This document shows positions 8,514-18,073 of a stretch of 64,000 nt of DNA, piece after piece. The notes beneath the pieces are model-generated. The model made no database searches, was not told where the DNA came from, and worked only from the letters and a program-made list of their open reading frames with translations. Made by a program: the position numbers and the translations under genes. The number at the start of each line of letters is the position of its first letter. The first letter of the stretch is position 1. Location of the stretch: assembly GCF_014192095.1 (NCBI RefSeq), contig NZ_JACHXN010000017.1:62001-126000 (forward strand), in the 5' to 3' direction. Source of the stretch: Phyllobacterium trifolii. Its GTDB lineage: Bacteria; Pseudomonadota; Alphaproteobacteria; Rhizobiales; Rhizobiaceae.

Positions 8514-9452
8514 TTATCGCGCCGCGGTCCAGCCTTTATATTCTCCCAAATTGTCTTTGGTGATGAGGACGGGGTCCAGCAGGATCGTAGTCTCCGCAGG
8601 TTTTTCACCCGCAAGGAGCTTCGCCGCCAGATCGAGCGACTGTCCTGCCATCGTGTAAGGATCCTGGGAGGCTGACGCCTTTATCAGTGAGGTGCCCGTC
8701 TTGAGAACAGCCTCGATGTCAGGCGCTCCATCGACTGCTGTGATGATGAATTCCGACCGTCCAAGCTGCTTTGCCGCAAGCTCGGCACCGATTGCTGTCG
8801 GATCATTAATCGCAAAAACAGCATCGATCTTGTCAAAGCGCGTCAAAATGCTCTGGAACACTTTCAAGCCGCCATCGCGCGAACCTTCGCCATTCTGATC
8901 ATCGGAGAGAATCTTGATATCGGGATGTTTTTCCAGCACGCCCTTGCATCCCTTGACGCGGTCAAGGATGGAGGAGGAGGCCGGGCCGTTTATGATGACG
9001 TAGTTTCCCTTGCCACCTGTCTGATCGACAAGATACTGGCAGGCGAGTTCACCAGCTTTGATATTGTTGGTCATCACGGTGATGTCGGCACCGGGCGCCG
9101 AAACATCAAAGGCTGCGACGAGCACGCCCGCGTCGTGCGCTTTCTTAACGGCAGGCGCGATCGCACTGGCGTCGACCGCGTTGAGCATGATGACATCCAC
9201 GCCTGCGGCGATGAAGCTGTCAACTTGCGATGACTGCTTGTTGAGATCGTAGTCGGCGGAGACCGATGTTACCTGGACATTCGGATTGATTTTTTTTGCC
9301 GCGTCTTCAATGCCTTTGATGGTGGCGACGAAAAAAGGGTTGCCGAGAAGTCCAACGGATATACCAACCTTGTTGAGCTCTGCCGCAGATGCTGGCGCCA
9401 CAAACATCGCTGTAACCGCGACCCCACAAAGCAGTCTTTTAAAATGAATCAT
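8514..9452 (-). CDS. Sugar ABC transporter, periplasmic binding protein (RbsB-like)
   Basis: The 312-residue protein has a signal peptide (MIHFKRLLCG, hydrophobic core, PASAAELN at about 20-27) and a type I periplasmic-binding fold of the ribose/galactose class (VGISVGLLGNPFF, TVMTNNIKAGELACQYL, VFAINDPTAIGAELAA, ITAVDGAPDIEAV). It delivers a sugar or polyol to the permease encoded just upstream. The start at 9452 is supported by GGAGG 5 bases before it. Its order in the operon is after the ATPase and permease, unusual but seen in other rhizobial carbohydrate loci. Confidence 0.92.
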   Translation of the reverse strand: MIHFKRLLCGVAVTAMFVAPASAAELNKVGISVGLLGNPFFVATIKGIEDAAKKINPNVQVTSVSADYDLNKQSSQVDSFIAAGVDVIMLNAVDASAIAPAVKKAHDAGVLVAAFDVSAPGADITVMTNNIKAGELACQYLVDQTGGKGNYVIINGPASSSILDRVKGCKGVLEKHPDIKILSDDQNGEGSRDGGLKVFQSILTRFDKIDAVFAINDPTAIGAELAAKQLGRSEFIITAVDGAPDIEAVLKTGTSLIKASASQDPYTMAGQSLDLAAKLLAGEKPAETTILLDPVLITKDNLGEYKGWTAAR

Positions 9453-9526
9453 GCATTCCTCCATTTGTGCCGTTTCTGCGGGCACCTTTGTGAACCGGTA
9501 TAGAGCCGGCGTCTCCTGATCGTTCA

Positions 9527-10510
9527 CTACGTCCTGACACCTCCCTGGAGCCGGTATCGGTCCAGAGTGACAGCCGCGATGATGACCAAACCTTTGATGA
9601 TGTACTGCCATATGTCCGATACACCGGCGAGAATTAGACCATTGGAGAGAACGGCTATGATCAGCGCGCCGATAAATGTTCCCCAGATAGAACCAACGCC
9701 GCCGACGAAACTTGTACCGCCGAGAATGACCGCCGCGATGGCATCGAGTTCGTAGGACTGCCCCAGTTGCAGGCCATTTGCCGCGTAAAGCCGGGCGGCC
9801 GACATGGCCCCGCCAAGGCCGGCAAGCATGCCCGAAACCGAATAGACGAAAACAAGTACGAGAGGCACCTTGATGCCGGTCAGGCGCGCTGCTTCCGCAT
9901 TTCCGCCAACTGCATAAATCCAGGTCCCGAGCACGGTTCGTCGCAAGAGCAGCCAGGACAGAAGGACCACAACGACCGCGATGATGACGAGCCAGGGTAC
10001 GCCCAGAAATTTTCCGTTACCGATAAATTCGAAGGGGAGCGCAGGGTTGAAAACGGTGGTGTCTCCACCAAGGAGCCGTGCAACCCCGCGCACTGCCGTC
10101 AGCGAGCCGAGCGTAACTATAAAGGGCGGTAGCCGAATAAAGGCGATCAGAAGTCCATTTGCCAATCCGAACAACAGACCAACGAGCACAGCGGCCGGCA
10201 CGCCCAGCATGCCGAAGTCTGGAATGAGCGATATGATCACCGCAACCATGGCGGAAACGGCGAGTATCGATCCCACCGACAGGTCTATGCCGCCTGTCAG
10301 GATAACGAAGGTCATGCCCGCCGCGAGCACGGTGTTGATCGAGGACTGCTGCATGACAATGGAAAGATTTGCTCCCGTCATGAAGCGCGCATTGATGAGC
10401 TGGAAGGCGATGGCGAGGATTACCAAAACAGGCAACATTCCAAGGGCTGCTACCGACGTGCGGATGCGCGATGGACCCGATTGCGTGGAGGTGGTTGTGG
10501 ATTCAGTCAT
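9527..10510 (-). CDS. Sugar ABC transporter permease (RbsC-like)
   Basis: The 327-residue protein is very hydrophobic, with 8-10 membrane segments, and carries the RbsC-family blocks GMTFVILTGGIDLSVGSI, PPFIVTLGSL and GGTSFVGGVGSIWGT. It forms the inner-membrane channel, probably as a homodimer, for the sugar bound by the product of 8514-9452. It lies 36 bases behind the ATPase gene in one operon. The N-terminus is Ser/Thr-rich and cytoplasmic. Sugar class follows from family only. Confidence 0.93.
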   Translation of the reverse strand: MTESTTTSTQSGPSRIRTSVAALGMLPVLVILAIAFQLINARFMTGANLSIVMQQSSINTVLAAGMTFVILTGGIDLSVGSILAVSAMVAVIISLIPDFGMLGVPAAVLVGLLFGLANGLLIAFIRLPPFIVTLGSLTAVRGVARLLGGDTTVFNPALPFEFIGNGKFLGVPWLVIIAVVVVLLSWLLLRRTVLGTWIYAVGGNAEAARLTGIKVPLVLVFVYSVSGMLAGLGGAMSAARLYAANGLQLGQSYELDAIAAVILGGTSFVGGVGSIWGTFIGALIIAVLSNGLILAGVSDIWQYIIKGLVIIAAVTLDRYRLQGGVRT

Positions 10511-10546
10511 GTTCCTGCCTGCAAAATATTGAGTGAAGACGTGGTC

Positions 10547-12106
10547 TCATGCGTTAACCTCCTCGGGAGAATTAGCCTGGGTGGAGAGATGCATGATTGC
10601 TTCCTGGTGGATTGGATTGTCCGGCGTGGCGGCAATCTCGCCTGCAATCCGCCCTTCGCGCATGACAAGTACGCGATCGGCAATTCCGATAATTTCCGGC
10701 AATTCACTGGAGATGACGAGGATGGCGATCCCTCGTTGCGCAAGATCGTCGATAAGGCGGTAGATTTCTGATTTTGCCCCAACGTCCACCCCGCGGGTCG
10801 GTTCGTCCAGAATGACAACGCGGGGGTTAGTCTCGATCAGCCTTGCAAGCAGCACTTTTTGCTGGTTGCCTCCAGAAAGGCTTCCCGTGTTGATGTCGGC
10901 ACTATGTGTGCGAATGGCAAAATTGGAAATTGCGGCGGTCGCCCGTCGCTTTGCTCTATCGAAATCGAGAATTGCGCCATATCTTGCATCGTCACCGAGT
11001 ACCCCCATGTTGATATTGTCCGAAATGCTCATGTCAAGAAACAGGCCAAGAGCCTTGCGGTCTTCGGTCAGGTAAGCAACGCCGGCATTGAGCGCTTCGC
11101 GTGGCGAGCTGATCGCGATAGCCTCGCCATCGAGTTCCACCGTGCCGGAGATGCGTTTGTCGGCGCCAAAGATGAGTCTCGCAAGCTCTGTCCGTCCCGA
11201 CCCGACAAGCCCTGCAATACCAACCACTTCCCCCTTGTAGAGATCAAATGAGCAAGCGTGAACTCGCCTGCCATCGGACATGTCCCGCACACGCATGGCG
11301 ATCGGTCGTCCCGCTGCAGGTGGTCGATGGGCTTTTTTATAGAACGACGAGATATCGCGTCCGACCATCATCGAAACCAATGCCTTGGCGGAGAGGTTTT
11401 CCCTTGCGAGCGTGCCAACATAAGCGCTGTCGCGCAGAACACTGACCCGGTCGGCAAGTTGATAAACCTCTTCCATACGGTGACTGATGTAGATTATGGC
11501 AATACCTTGGGCCTTGAGCGCGGCAATTACGCCAAAGAGTTTTTCAGTCTCCCGCGTGGTCAGCGATGTGGTCGGCTCATCCATAACGATGATGCGGGCA
11601 TCCGTTGACAGGGCACGCGCTATTTCAACCAGTTGTCGCTCGCCCAAGGACAGCTGTTCCACCTTTGTCAGTGACTTGAAGCTCACGCCGAGACTGTCCA
11701 ACAGAGGCTGTACCCGGTCTGCCATTGCAGCCCGATCGATAAATCCAAACCTGGCAATCTCGTTGCCGAGAAAGATGTTTTGCGCAACGGTGAGGTTGGC
11801 TGCCAGGGAAAGCTCTTGATAGATGACGGCTATGCCGCTCGACTTCGCTTTTAGCGGATCACCCGTGATGACCGGCACACCGTCGATCAATATCTCCCCG
11901 CCAGGATCAGCTCTGTATGCGCCTGACAATACCTTCATCAGTGTGGACTTGCCCGCACCGTTCTCACCCATCAAGGCATGCACTTCGCCAGGATGAACGA
12001 TGAGAGAGACATTGCTCAGGGCTTTTATCGTGCCAAATGTTTTGGAGATGTCGCGCATTTCCAGGACAGGTTTGTTAGCGACAGATGATCCAGGTGTCGA
12101 TGTCAT
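10547..12106 (-). CDS. Sugar ABC transporter ATPase with two nucleotide-binding domains (RbsA-like)
   Basis: The 519-residue protein holds two ABC domains. The first has Walker [10 protein letters not shown], signature [13 protein letters not shown] and Walker [12 protein letters not shown]. The second has a degenerate Walker A (GLVGSGRTE), signature [13 protein letters not shown] and Walker [13 protein letters not shown]. This asymmetry is normal for RbsA/MglA proteins. Start chosen at 12106, where ATGA overlaps the stop of the kinase gene, which implies translational coupling. It energises uptake through the RbsC-like permease. Confidence 0.94.
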   Translation of the reverse strand: MTSTPGSSVANKPVLEMRDISKTFGTIKALSNVSLIVHPGEVHALMGENGAGKSTLMKVLSGAYRADPGGEILIDGVPVITGDPLKAKSSGIAVIYQELSLAANLTVAQNIFLGNEIARFGFIDRAAMADRVQPLLDSLGVSFKSLTKVEQLSLGERQLVEIARALSTDARIIVMDEPTTSLTTRETEKLFGVIAALKAQGIAIIYISHRMEEVYQLADRVSVLRDSAYVGTLARENLSAKALVSMMVGRDISSFYKKAHRPPAAGRPIAMRVRDMSDGRRVHACSFDLYKGEVVGIAGLVGSGRTELARLIFGADKRISGTVELDGEAIAISSPREALNAGVAYLTEDRKALGLFLDMSISDNINMGVLGDDARYGAILDFDRAKRRATAAISNFAIRTHSADINTGSLSGGNQQKVLLARLIETNPRVVILDEPTRGVDVGAKSEIYRLIDDLAQRGIAILVISSELPEIIGIADRVLVMREGRIAGEIAATPDNPIHQEAIMHLSTQANSPEEVNA

Positions 12107-13500
12107 GGCGTGCTTTCCAGGGGTGCTGAAGCCAAGGCTACTGGCCGTCGCTCCACCGCTTGTTGACGCCAACTATCCCTGTATGAGGCCAGTCCGGTTA
12201 TTGACGCGGCCGCGACCGGAATAGGTGGCTGGCCGGGTGGTGTCAGCCCCTTTGATTCGAACGCCAACGCGGCGGCGCCGGTAGCGCTGCCTTCGATGCT
12301 GCTGCTTTGAACTATTGTCTGTGCGGGACGGAGTTGTGCGAGAAGCGACGCGAACAGGCCCGAGCGGTTGAGCCCACCATCGACGACAACAGTACTGGAT
12401 GACCGGATTTCGTCCAGCGACAGATCGGTCATCAGAATGACGTAGAGGAAGGCCGCTGCGGCTCGATCTTCTGGGTTCGGTTTGGGTCCCACCACCACAC
12501 CTTTTTGCCCCGGCATCGGCCCGCCAGGGGCGAATGAGGGAAGTGCGAATATCGAGCGTTCGATAATGCGTTCTATATCATGGGGTTCGATGGATTTGAC
12601 CCAGCCCTGACTAATGACATCAAATTCGCGCCCACCCATGAAGCGTATAGTTGCAACCGGTTCTCCATCGACGCTGACGTTGGCAAGCATGTCCTTACCC
12701 GCGTCGAGCGAGCCGAGGGGGCAATTCGGATTGAAAATAATTACCCAGGTTCCCGTGGATACAAGGGTGAAATCGGAGAGCCCAAGTGAACGATAAAAAT
12801 AAAGTGCAGCATTGCTGTCGTGAACTCCGTTGTGCACGGCAAGTGTCCGCATGGAGCCGTCCGGAAGTTTCAAATCATAGGAACCGAGCACTGCACCCGC
12901 CCGTGCGAATGCAGGCATTTTGCTTTTCCAGCCCATTGCATCGACGAGGCTGCTGAAATCTTTTCGTAGCGGCGCCCATAGATGCGAATGGCACCCAAGA
13001 TAAGAAACTTCGTTTACGGGGATCCCGGAAAATTTCCAGCTCCAGAACTGTGGATAGCCAAGGATCGATTTTGTCTTGGCGAAGCTTTCAGGAGACCGTT
13101 CTGCAAGCCAAAGCATGTGTCGACCGTAATTAAAGCCGAGGGGAAGCCGTGGCGAAAACGTCTCTGGAAAGCCTGGTATGCGATCGTCAATCCTTTCAGC
13201 GATTTCGGTCGGTGGTTCCTGTTCGTAATCCAAAATCGGATGTGTCAGTTCCGTGTCATCGACAAGAGCGAATGTGCAGCCATGACCAGATATCATGATC
13301 CCCGTAATATTGTGAACCGGTGTGGTGTCCTTTAACGCTTGTTGCATCCATTCAAACATGGCGTGCTCGTCAAGCACGGTCAGGTCGTCAACCGTTCGCC
13401 ATTTTGGCTGTATCCGGCTTTCATGGATGATCCCGCCTGCTTCGTTGAAGACGAAGAGCTTGGTGTTGGTCTTGCCAAGGTCAAATACTGCCAAGCTCAT
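12103..13500 (-). CDS. FGGY-family carbohydrate kinase (first of two)
   Basis: The 465-residue protein begins [15 protein letters not shown], the phosphate-1 loop of FGGY kinases. Later it has [12 protein letters not shown] and [18 protein letters not shown], the adenosine-loop region near residues 385-400. The DLGKTNTK form resembles rhamnulokinase/fuculokinase-like members rather than glycerol kinase. It phosphorylates a sugar or ketose in the cytoplasm. It overlaps by 4 bases with DeoR upstream and with the ATPase downstream, so the three are tightly coupled. Substrate not determinable; the nearby epimerase suggests a ketose or ketopentose. Confidence 0.88.
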   Translation of the reverse strand: MSLAVFDLGKTNTKLFVFNEAGGIIHESRIQPKWRTVDDLTVLDEHAMFEWMQQALKDTTPVHNITGIMISGHGCTFALVDDTELTHPILDYEQEPPTEIAERIDDRIPGFPETFSPRLPLGFNYGRHMLWLAERSPESFAKTKSILGYPQFWSWKFSGIPVNEVSYLGCHSHLWAPLRKDFSSLVDAMGWKSKMPAFARAGAVLGSYDLKLPDGSMRTLAVHNGVHDSNAALYFYRSLGLSDFTLVSTGTWVIIFNPNCPLGSLDAGKDMLANVSVDGEPVATIRFMGGREFDVISQGWVKSIEPHDIERIIERSIFALPSFAPGGPMPGQKGVVVGPKPNPEDRAAAAFLYVILMTDLSLDEIRSSSTVVVDGGLNRSGLFASLLAQLRPAQTIVQSSSIEGSATGAAALAFESKGLTPPGQPPIPVAAASITGLASYRDSWRQQAVERRPVALASAPLESTP

Positions 13501-14279
13501 GCATCGCCTCCGTTGAGCTGTGCAATCAGGATTGAAATGCCTTCATCGACGAGCATTTTTGCATCGGCGTCCTTTAGTCCATCATCCGTAATGATCGTGC
13601 CAATGCGCGAAAGGGGCAGCGCAATATTTCTGGCGCGGGTGGCGAACTTTCGGCTGTCGGCCAGCACCACGATCTGGTCGGCGCATGTGCTTAGATCCTG
13701 GATAGCCTTCACGAGAAGCGGATGCGACTCCTGCAGACCGGACACGCTCACTCCTTGCGTACCAACAAAGAACTTGGTGGCAAAAAAGGCGGGCGCGGCC
13801 GCGCCGGCAGATTGAATGATGCCTGGTTCGCGGTGCAGATCCCCGCCTGCCACCACCAATTGGCATGTGCCTCGCTCGCCTAGGTAAGCGGCAAGCGGCA
13901 TGGAATTTGTGAAGATGCGGATATTGCGTTTGGCAAGACGCACTCCAAGTTGAAAGCAGGTGGAGCCTCCATGAATGATAACGGAATCGCCGTCGCGGAT
14001 GAGCGTCTCTGCCGTTGCCGCTATGGCACGCTTGGCCTCAACGGCCAGATCGCGGTTTTCGTCATAATAGCGGGCCGATAACCGACCGGAAGCCACTCCT
14101 TCAGGTGCGGAGATACCTCCGTAGACCTTACGAACCTGTCCGCCATCGTGGAGTTTGTCGATGTCCCGGCGAATAGTAGCAGCGGAAACACCAAGCATTT
14201 CCTGAAGGTCGCGCACCGAAGCAAACGGCCGTTCTTTCACGATTTCTATAATCTGATGATGACGATCAAAATCGTTCAC
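13497..14279 (-). CDS. DeoR family transcriptional repressor of the sugar locus
   Basis: The 260-residue protein has an N-terminal winged HTH (VRDLQEMLGVSAATIRRDIDKL, about residues 18-39) and a C-terminal sugar-phosphate sensor domain (SVIIHGGSTCFQLG, IRIFTNSMPLA, VVLADSRKF). DeoR repressors of this type are released by a phosphorylated sugar made by the kinases they control. It is the first gene of the minus-strand arm and lies across a short intergenic region from the aldolase arm, so it probably controls both. A good minus-strand promoter is visible at 14323-14351. Confidence 0.93.
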   Translation of the reverse strand: MNDFDRHHQIIEIVKERPFASVRDLQEMLGVSAATIRRDIDKLHDGGQVRKVYGGISAPEGVASGRLSARYYDENRDLAVEAKRAIAATAETLIRDGDSVIIHGGSTCFQLGVRLAKRNIRIFTNSMPLAAYLGERGTCQLVVAGGDLHREPGIIQSAGAAAPAFFATKFFVGTQGVSVSGLQESHPLLVKAIQDLSTCADQIVVLADSRKFATRARNIALPLSRIGTIITDDGLKDADAKMLVDEGISILIAQLNGGDA

Positions 14280-14322
14280 ATATCACTCCCTTGCGGCCGC
14301 CTCCCAACGCTACGTGACGAAG

Positions 14323-14351
14323 ATTACTCATGATGTGGCCCATTTTGTCAA
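14323..14351 (-). promoter_or_regulatory. Predicted promoter of the DeoR-kinase-transporter operon
   Basis: On the minus strand TTGACA (complement of 14346-14351) is followed by a 17-base spacer and AGTAAT (complement of 14323-14328). The -35 box is a perfect sigma-70 consensus and the -10 box moderate. The DeoR start codon lies about 45 bases downstream. The flanking A/T-rich stretch also holds TTGACG on the + strand at 14376-14381, a weaker candidate -35 for the divergent arm. Confidence 0.6.
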
Positions 14352-14473
14352 GAAGCTGATTTAATTTAATCACTATTGACGTAAGTACATCTTTCTAGAT
14401 ATTTAAGTCACGACACCGGCGCAATGCTTGCGAGCCGGCGGACGCAACGTTGTCGAAGGTTTTAAATCAAGGA

Positions 14474-15538
14474 ATGGTCACGTCAGTCGAACTTGAAGTA
14501 CTCAAGCAACTTTCCTTCCGGCTGGGTACCGACATCACACGTACGCAGGGCGCTGGCGGCAATGTGTCGCTAAAGCGCGATGGGATGATGTGGGTCAAGG
14601 CGTCGGGAACATGGCTTGCTCATGCACTGGAGCGAGACATCATGGTTCCTGTCGAGACGAAGCCCTTGCTTGAAGCGATTGCTGCACGCGACGAGCGTGC
14701 GGAAAAGGCGACCGATTTCATTGTGGATGCGCTGAATCATTCCAATCTGCGTCCTTCGATTGAAACCAGTTTCCATGCTCTTATCCGCCAGCCCGTCGTG
14801 GCGCATTTCCATTGCGTCAACACCATTGCGCGCTGCGTGATTGAAAACAGCGAAGCGGAAATAGCGGCTTTGCTGGCTGCTTATGTGCCAGAATTGAGCT
14901 GGACCTTGATACCCTATTGCAGACCCGGGATTCCATTGGCGCAGGAAATCGCCAAGGTGGTGGATCGCAAGCCGGACATTCTGGTTCTGCAGAACCATGG
15001 CATTATCATTGCAGGCCAATCGGTCGATGAAGTGGATGACCGCATCGAGAAGGTTACAGCTGCCCTTGCCACTTCGCGTCGCCAACCTTCGAAAGCCGAT
15101 CAGCCGTGGCTGAAACGGGCTGCTGAAGGGAGCGGGTATCGCTTGCCTGACGATCCTCAAATTCATGATTTGGCTATGGATGCTGCTGGAGTCGCATTCG
15201 CTCTTGGCGGGACACTTTATCCCGATCACATCATTTTCTTGGGACGAACCATCGGCATCATCAATGACACAATCCCAATCGAAGCCTTGTTGAAGGACAG
15301 CGGATCGTCGGGACAACCAGAACCAAAGCTCGTTGTGGCGCCTGGCAAGGGGGTTCTGCTTTTGCGTGATCTGACTGCCGGCGGCGAGACTATGGCGCGC
15401 TGCCTGGCGGAAGTCGTCACCCGCATTCCGGAAGGGGCGCAAATTTCCTATTTGAGTGGCGAACAGGAAGCGGAACTGTCAAATTGGGAGGCCGAACAGT
15501 ATCGCCAGGCCCTCGACCGGGAAACGGCGCGACTATGA
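14474..15538 (+). CDS. Class II aldolase/adducin domain protein
   Basis: The 354-residue protein has the class II aldolase fold. GAGGNVSLK is near the start, AHFHCVNTIARC gives the paired histidines of the zinc site, and VLQNHGIIIAG gives the third histidine region. Such enzymes split ketose-1-phosphates into DHAP plus an aldehyde, or act as epimerases. The length and C-terminal extension resemble the aldolase half of rhizobial RhaD-like proteins without the dehydrogenase half. Two starts are possible: the ATG at 14474 used here, or a TTG at 14450 in frame. It overlaps the next kinase gene by 4 bases. Confidence 0.82.
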   Translation: MVTSVELEVLKQLSFRLGTDITRTQGAGGNVSLKRDGMMWVKASGTWLAHALERDIMVPVETKPLLEAIAARDERAEKATDFIVDALNHSNLRPSIETSFHALIRQPVVAHFHCVNTIARCVIENSEAEIAALLAAYVPELSWTLIPYCRPGIPLAQEIAKVVDRKPDILVLQNHGIIIAGQSVDEVDDRIEKVTAALATSRRQPSKADQPWLKRAAEGSGYRLPDDPQIHDLAMDAAGVAFALGGTLYPDHIIFLGRTIGIINDTIPIEALLKDSGSSGQPEPKLVVAPGKGVLLLRDLTAGGETMARCLAEVVTRIPEGAQISYLSGEQEAELSNWEAEQYRQALDRETARL

Positions 15539-16806
15539 ATCAGAACCGAGCGATTGCCGTTGGCGTTGATCTTGGCACATCTGGTGTGCGGGTGGCGGCA
15601 CTTGGCGAGCTCGGCAATATTGTCGGCATGGCGCTGTCATCTTACGGTTCTGCCGAGGAACGTCGAAAACCCGAGGCTTGGTGGCGTCACGTTCGACAAT
15701 CGTTGAAGCAACTTGCAACAGAAGTTCGCCTGGATGGCGTTCGTGGCATTGCGGTCGATGGGACGTCGGGCTCACTTCTTGCTCTTGATGCGGCTGGTAA
15801 GGCTCTGGGTGAGGCGTCGCTTTACAACGATACCTGCAATGACACCGCCATTTTGGCCGCCATCGATGCACATGCACCTCCCGACAGCGCTGCACGCGGC
15901 CATACGTCCCCCCTCGCGCGCGCGTTTAGTCTTCAGAAGCTCGGCGGTATCGCGCAAGTGGTGCATCAGGCCGACTGGATAGCAGCTCAAATAGCCGGCG
16001 ACGGTTTGGTCATCAGTGATGAAAACAACGCCTTGAAGACAGGCTTTGATCTGAATACGCGCTGTTGGCCCGATTGGATGGAGCGCATAGGATTCGATCG
16101 CTCTCTGTTGCCGACTGTCTGCCCGGCCGGATCTCCTCTCCGGACTGTTTCTCCCCGTGCAAGAACTGTGGATTTCCCGAAAGATGCCATGCTCTTTGCG
16201 GGAACGACGGACGGGTGCGCTTCCTTTCTCGCCACGGGCGCCAAACACCATGGCGAGGCGGTTACGGCACTTGGCTCGACGCTTGTGATCAAAATCGCGT
16301 CGCACAGGCCAATCAATGCTCCGGAATATGGCATCTATAGTCACCGCGTACGTGATATGTGGCTGGCTGGCGGTGCTTCCAATACGGGCGGGGCGGTGAT
16401 CCGAAACTTTTTCGCGGATGACCGCCTTCGCGAACTGAGTGCGGGCATGTCTCCGGATCAGCCAACCGGTCTTGACTACTATCCGCTGATCGAGCCCGGC
16501 GAGCGTTTTCCAGTTAACGATCCTGTTATGGCGCCTCGCCTTACGCCGCGTCCGAACGATGATGTCAAATTTTTTCAGGCTATTTTGGAGGGAATAGCCA
16601 CGGTCGAAAAACAAGGATACGACCGGCTGCACGAGCTCGGCGGCCCGGCCGCGATCTCCGTGCGGACGGTCGGCGGGGGTGCGAAGAACAAAGCCTGGAC
16701 CCAGATCCGGCACAACAAAATGGACGTGCCCTTTGTTGATAGCTTGTCTGCCGAGGCGGCTGTTGGAACGGCGCGGCTGGTTTTAATGGGACTGCAAACC
16801 GCATGA
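15535..16806 (+). CDS. FGGY-family carbohydrate kinase (second of two), xylulokinase-like
   Basis: The 423-residue protein begins with AVGVDLGTSGVRVAALG, a standard FGGY phosphate loop. It contains AVDGTSGSLLALD, AGTTDGCASFLATG, ALGSTLVIKI and TVGGGAKNKAWTQI. It is closer to the xylulokinase-like branch than the kinase at 12103-13500, and the two are clearly not recent duplicates. The ATGA overlap with the aldolase stop shows tight coupling. Either it phosphorylates a different intermediate of the same pathway or it handles a second substrate. Confidence 0.86.
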   Translation: MNQNRAIAVGVDLGTSGVRVAALGELGNIVGMALSSYGSAEERRKPEAWWRHVRQSLKQLATEVRLDGVRGIAVDGTSGSLLALDAAGKALGEASLYNDTCNDTAILAAIDAHAPPDSAARGHTSPLARAFSLQKLGGIAQVVHQADWIAAQIAGDGLVISDENNALKTGFDLNTRCWPDWMERIGFDRSLLPTVCPAGSPLRTVSPRARTVDFPKDAMLFAGTTDGCASFLATGAKHHGEAVTALGSTLVIKIASHRPINAPEYGIYSHRVRDMWLAGGASNTGGAVIRNFFADDRLRELSAGMSPDQPTGLDYYPLIEPGERFPVNDPVMAPRLTPRPNDDVKFFQAILEGIATVEKQGYDRLHELGGPAAISVRTVGGGAKNKAWTQIRHNKMDVPFVDSLSAEAAVGTARLVLMGLQTA

Positions 16807-17672
16807 ACAACCACGTCACGCTCGAAGACCTGGCGAAGCGCTACGATACCTTCTTTATCGACCAGTTCGGTGTACTGCTTGACGGGGTCAAGGCCTATCC
16901 CGGCAGTATAGAGGCGCTGCATTGGCTCAAGTCACGTTCGAAGGAAATCGTCATTCTGTCCAATTCGGGCCGTTCGGGCGCGTACAATACACAGAGGCTG
17001 GTTGCACAAGGATTTGACGCGTTGTCGTTCGACCATTTCGTAACATCTGGTGATGTTGCCCGTCATCTCATCACCAGTGGCGCCCTTGTCATTCCCGAAC
17101 GGGCAGGAACGCGTTGCCTGACAATCTCGATTGCCAATGACAGCACACTTTCCGACAGTCTTGGTTTCATACGCACCGATAGCGGGCATGACGCTGATCT
17201 CGTGGTAATCGCAGGCAGTGAGGCCGATCGAGTGCCGATGGAACGATATCGGGACCTTCTCGCACCCGCAGCTGCCCGCAAAACCATGTGCATTTGCACC
17301 AATCCCGATATCAGCATGCTGACCGGGAAAGGGCTGGCGCCTGCTGCTGGCGCGATTGCGATGCTGTATGAAGAAATGGGCGGACCGGTCAGGCGTGTCG
17401 GTAAGCCGTACCGCGATATCTATGATTATGCTTTGCATATAATCGGACACAAGGACAAAGCGCGGATTGTCGCGATCGGCGACAGCATTGAGCATGATAT
17501 CGTCGGTGCCAGCCGGTTTGGAATAGCTGCTGCGCTGGTCAGAACTGGCGTTTTGGCCGACACTCCCGTACCGCAGCTCCAGCGTCTGTCGCAGCATCTC
17601 AACGTCGATCTGCCTCAGATATTGCCAAACTTCGTTCGTGAAATTGAATCGGGCTGCGTCGATAACAGCTAG
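16803..17672 (+). CDS. HAD-IIA family hydrolase (TIGR01459-like sugar phosphatase)
   Basis: The 289-residue protein shows HAD motif I as FFIDQFGVLLDG (about 17-28), motif II in VILSNSGRSG, the motif III lysine in RRVGKPYRDIYDYA and motif IV in VAIGDSIEHDIVGA. In the second position of motif I it has Gln rather than Asp; this DxxGV form is found in the TIGR01459 branch. Class IIA HADs are mostly sugar-phosphate or nucleotide phosphatases (NagD, AraL). It overlaps the kinase gene by 4 bases and may relieve phosphosugar stress or cut a side product of the promiscuous kinases. Confidence 0.85.
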   Translation: MNNHVTLEDLAKRYDTFFIDQFGVLLDGVKAYPGSIEALHWLKSRSKEIVILSNSGRSGAYNTQRLVAQGFDALSFDHFVTSGDVARHLITSGALVIPERAGTRCLTISIANDSTLSDSLGFIRTDSGHDADLVVIAGSEADRVPMERYRDLLAPAAARKTMCICTNPDISMLTGKGLAPAAGAIAMLYEEMGGPVRRVGKPYRDIYDYALHIIGHKDKARIVAIGDSIEHDIVGASRFGIAAALVRTGVLADTPVPQLQRLSQHLNVDLPQILPNFVREIESGCVDNS

Positions 17673-18073
17673 CTGTTTCAAATTCAACGTGCGGTCACGA
17701 AATGAGGCAGACCGCTTTTCGATCCGATTGAACTTAGTCTGGAACTCCAAACGTCAGCTCCTAAGGCATTGATCAGGACATTTAGGCACAAGCTGAAACT
17801 GGCCACTATCGGCATTTTCAAACGAACATTTTCTCGCAGGCTTTGCGATTGAACAAACGTCCGACCGCAGGTGATTGATCCGCTATGAACTTCAGAAACT
17901 GGGATCGTGAGAGCTTTTTGCGAAACTTCCAATCATCGTATCCTTCATTTTGCCGCCTTCTCCGCTTCGCGGGTTAACGCACCACAACATTGGCACATTG
18001 CGATGCCGTCAGGGGCGGGCGGCAACCATCCCATCTCGTGTGGAATTCGATCGGAACATGGCGGCCGATACCT
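17673..18073. other. Spacer between HAD and L,D-transpeptidase genes; holds a dispersed repeat
   Basis: No gene is recognised. The palindrome ACAGCTAGCTGT occurs just after the HAD stop but has no loop and no T-run, so it is not a clear terminator. The dispersed repeat copy B lies at 17776-17865. Confidence 0.5.
17776..17865. repeat. Dispersed repeat, copy B (longest copy)
   Basis: This copy joins the short segment also found at 5477-5493 to the block shared with 6501-6563 and 19373-19437 (TATCGGCATTTTCAAA ... ATTGAAC). The minus strand gives SFENADSGQFQLVPKCPD, related to KPSFEKADNGRFDWYQKVD of copy C. This suggests that the unit was once coding or descends from a coding end of a mobile element. 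Confidence 0.6.

Noticed and set aside
17660-17690. ACAGCTAGCTGT as a terminator of the aldolase-kinase-HAD operon
   Set aside because: No loop and no T-run; a short palindrome of this kind is expected by chance.
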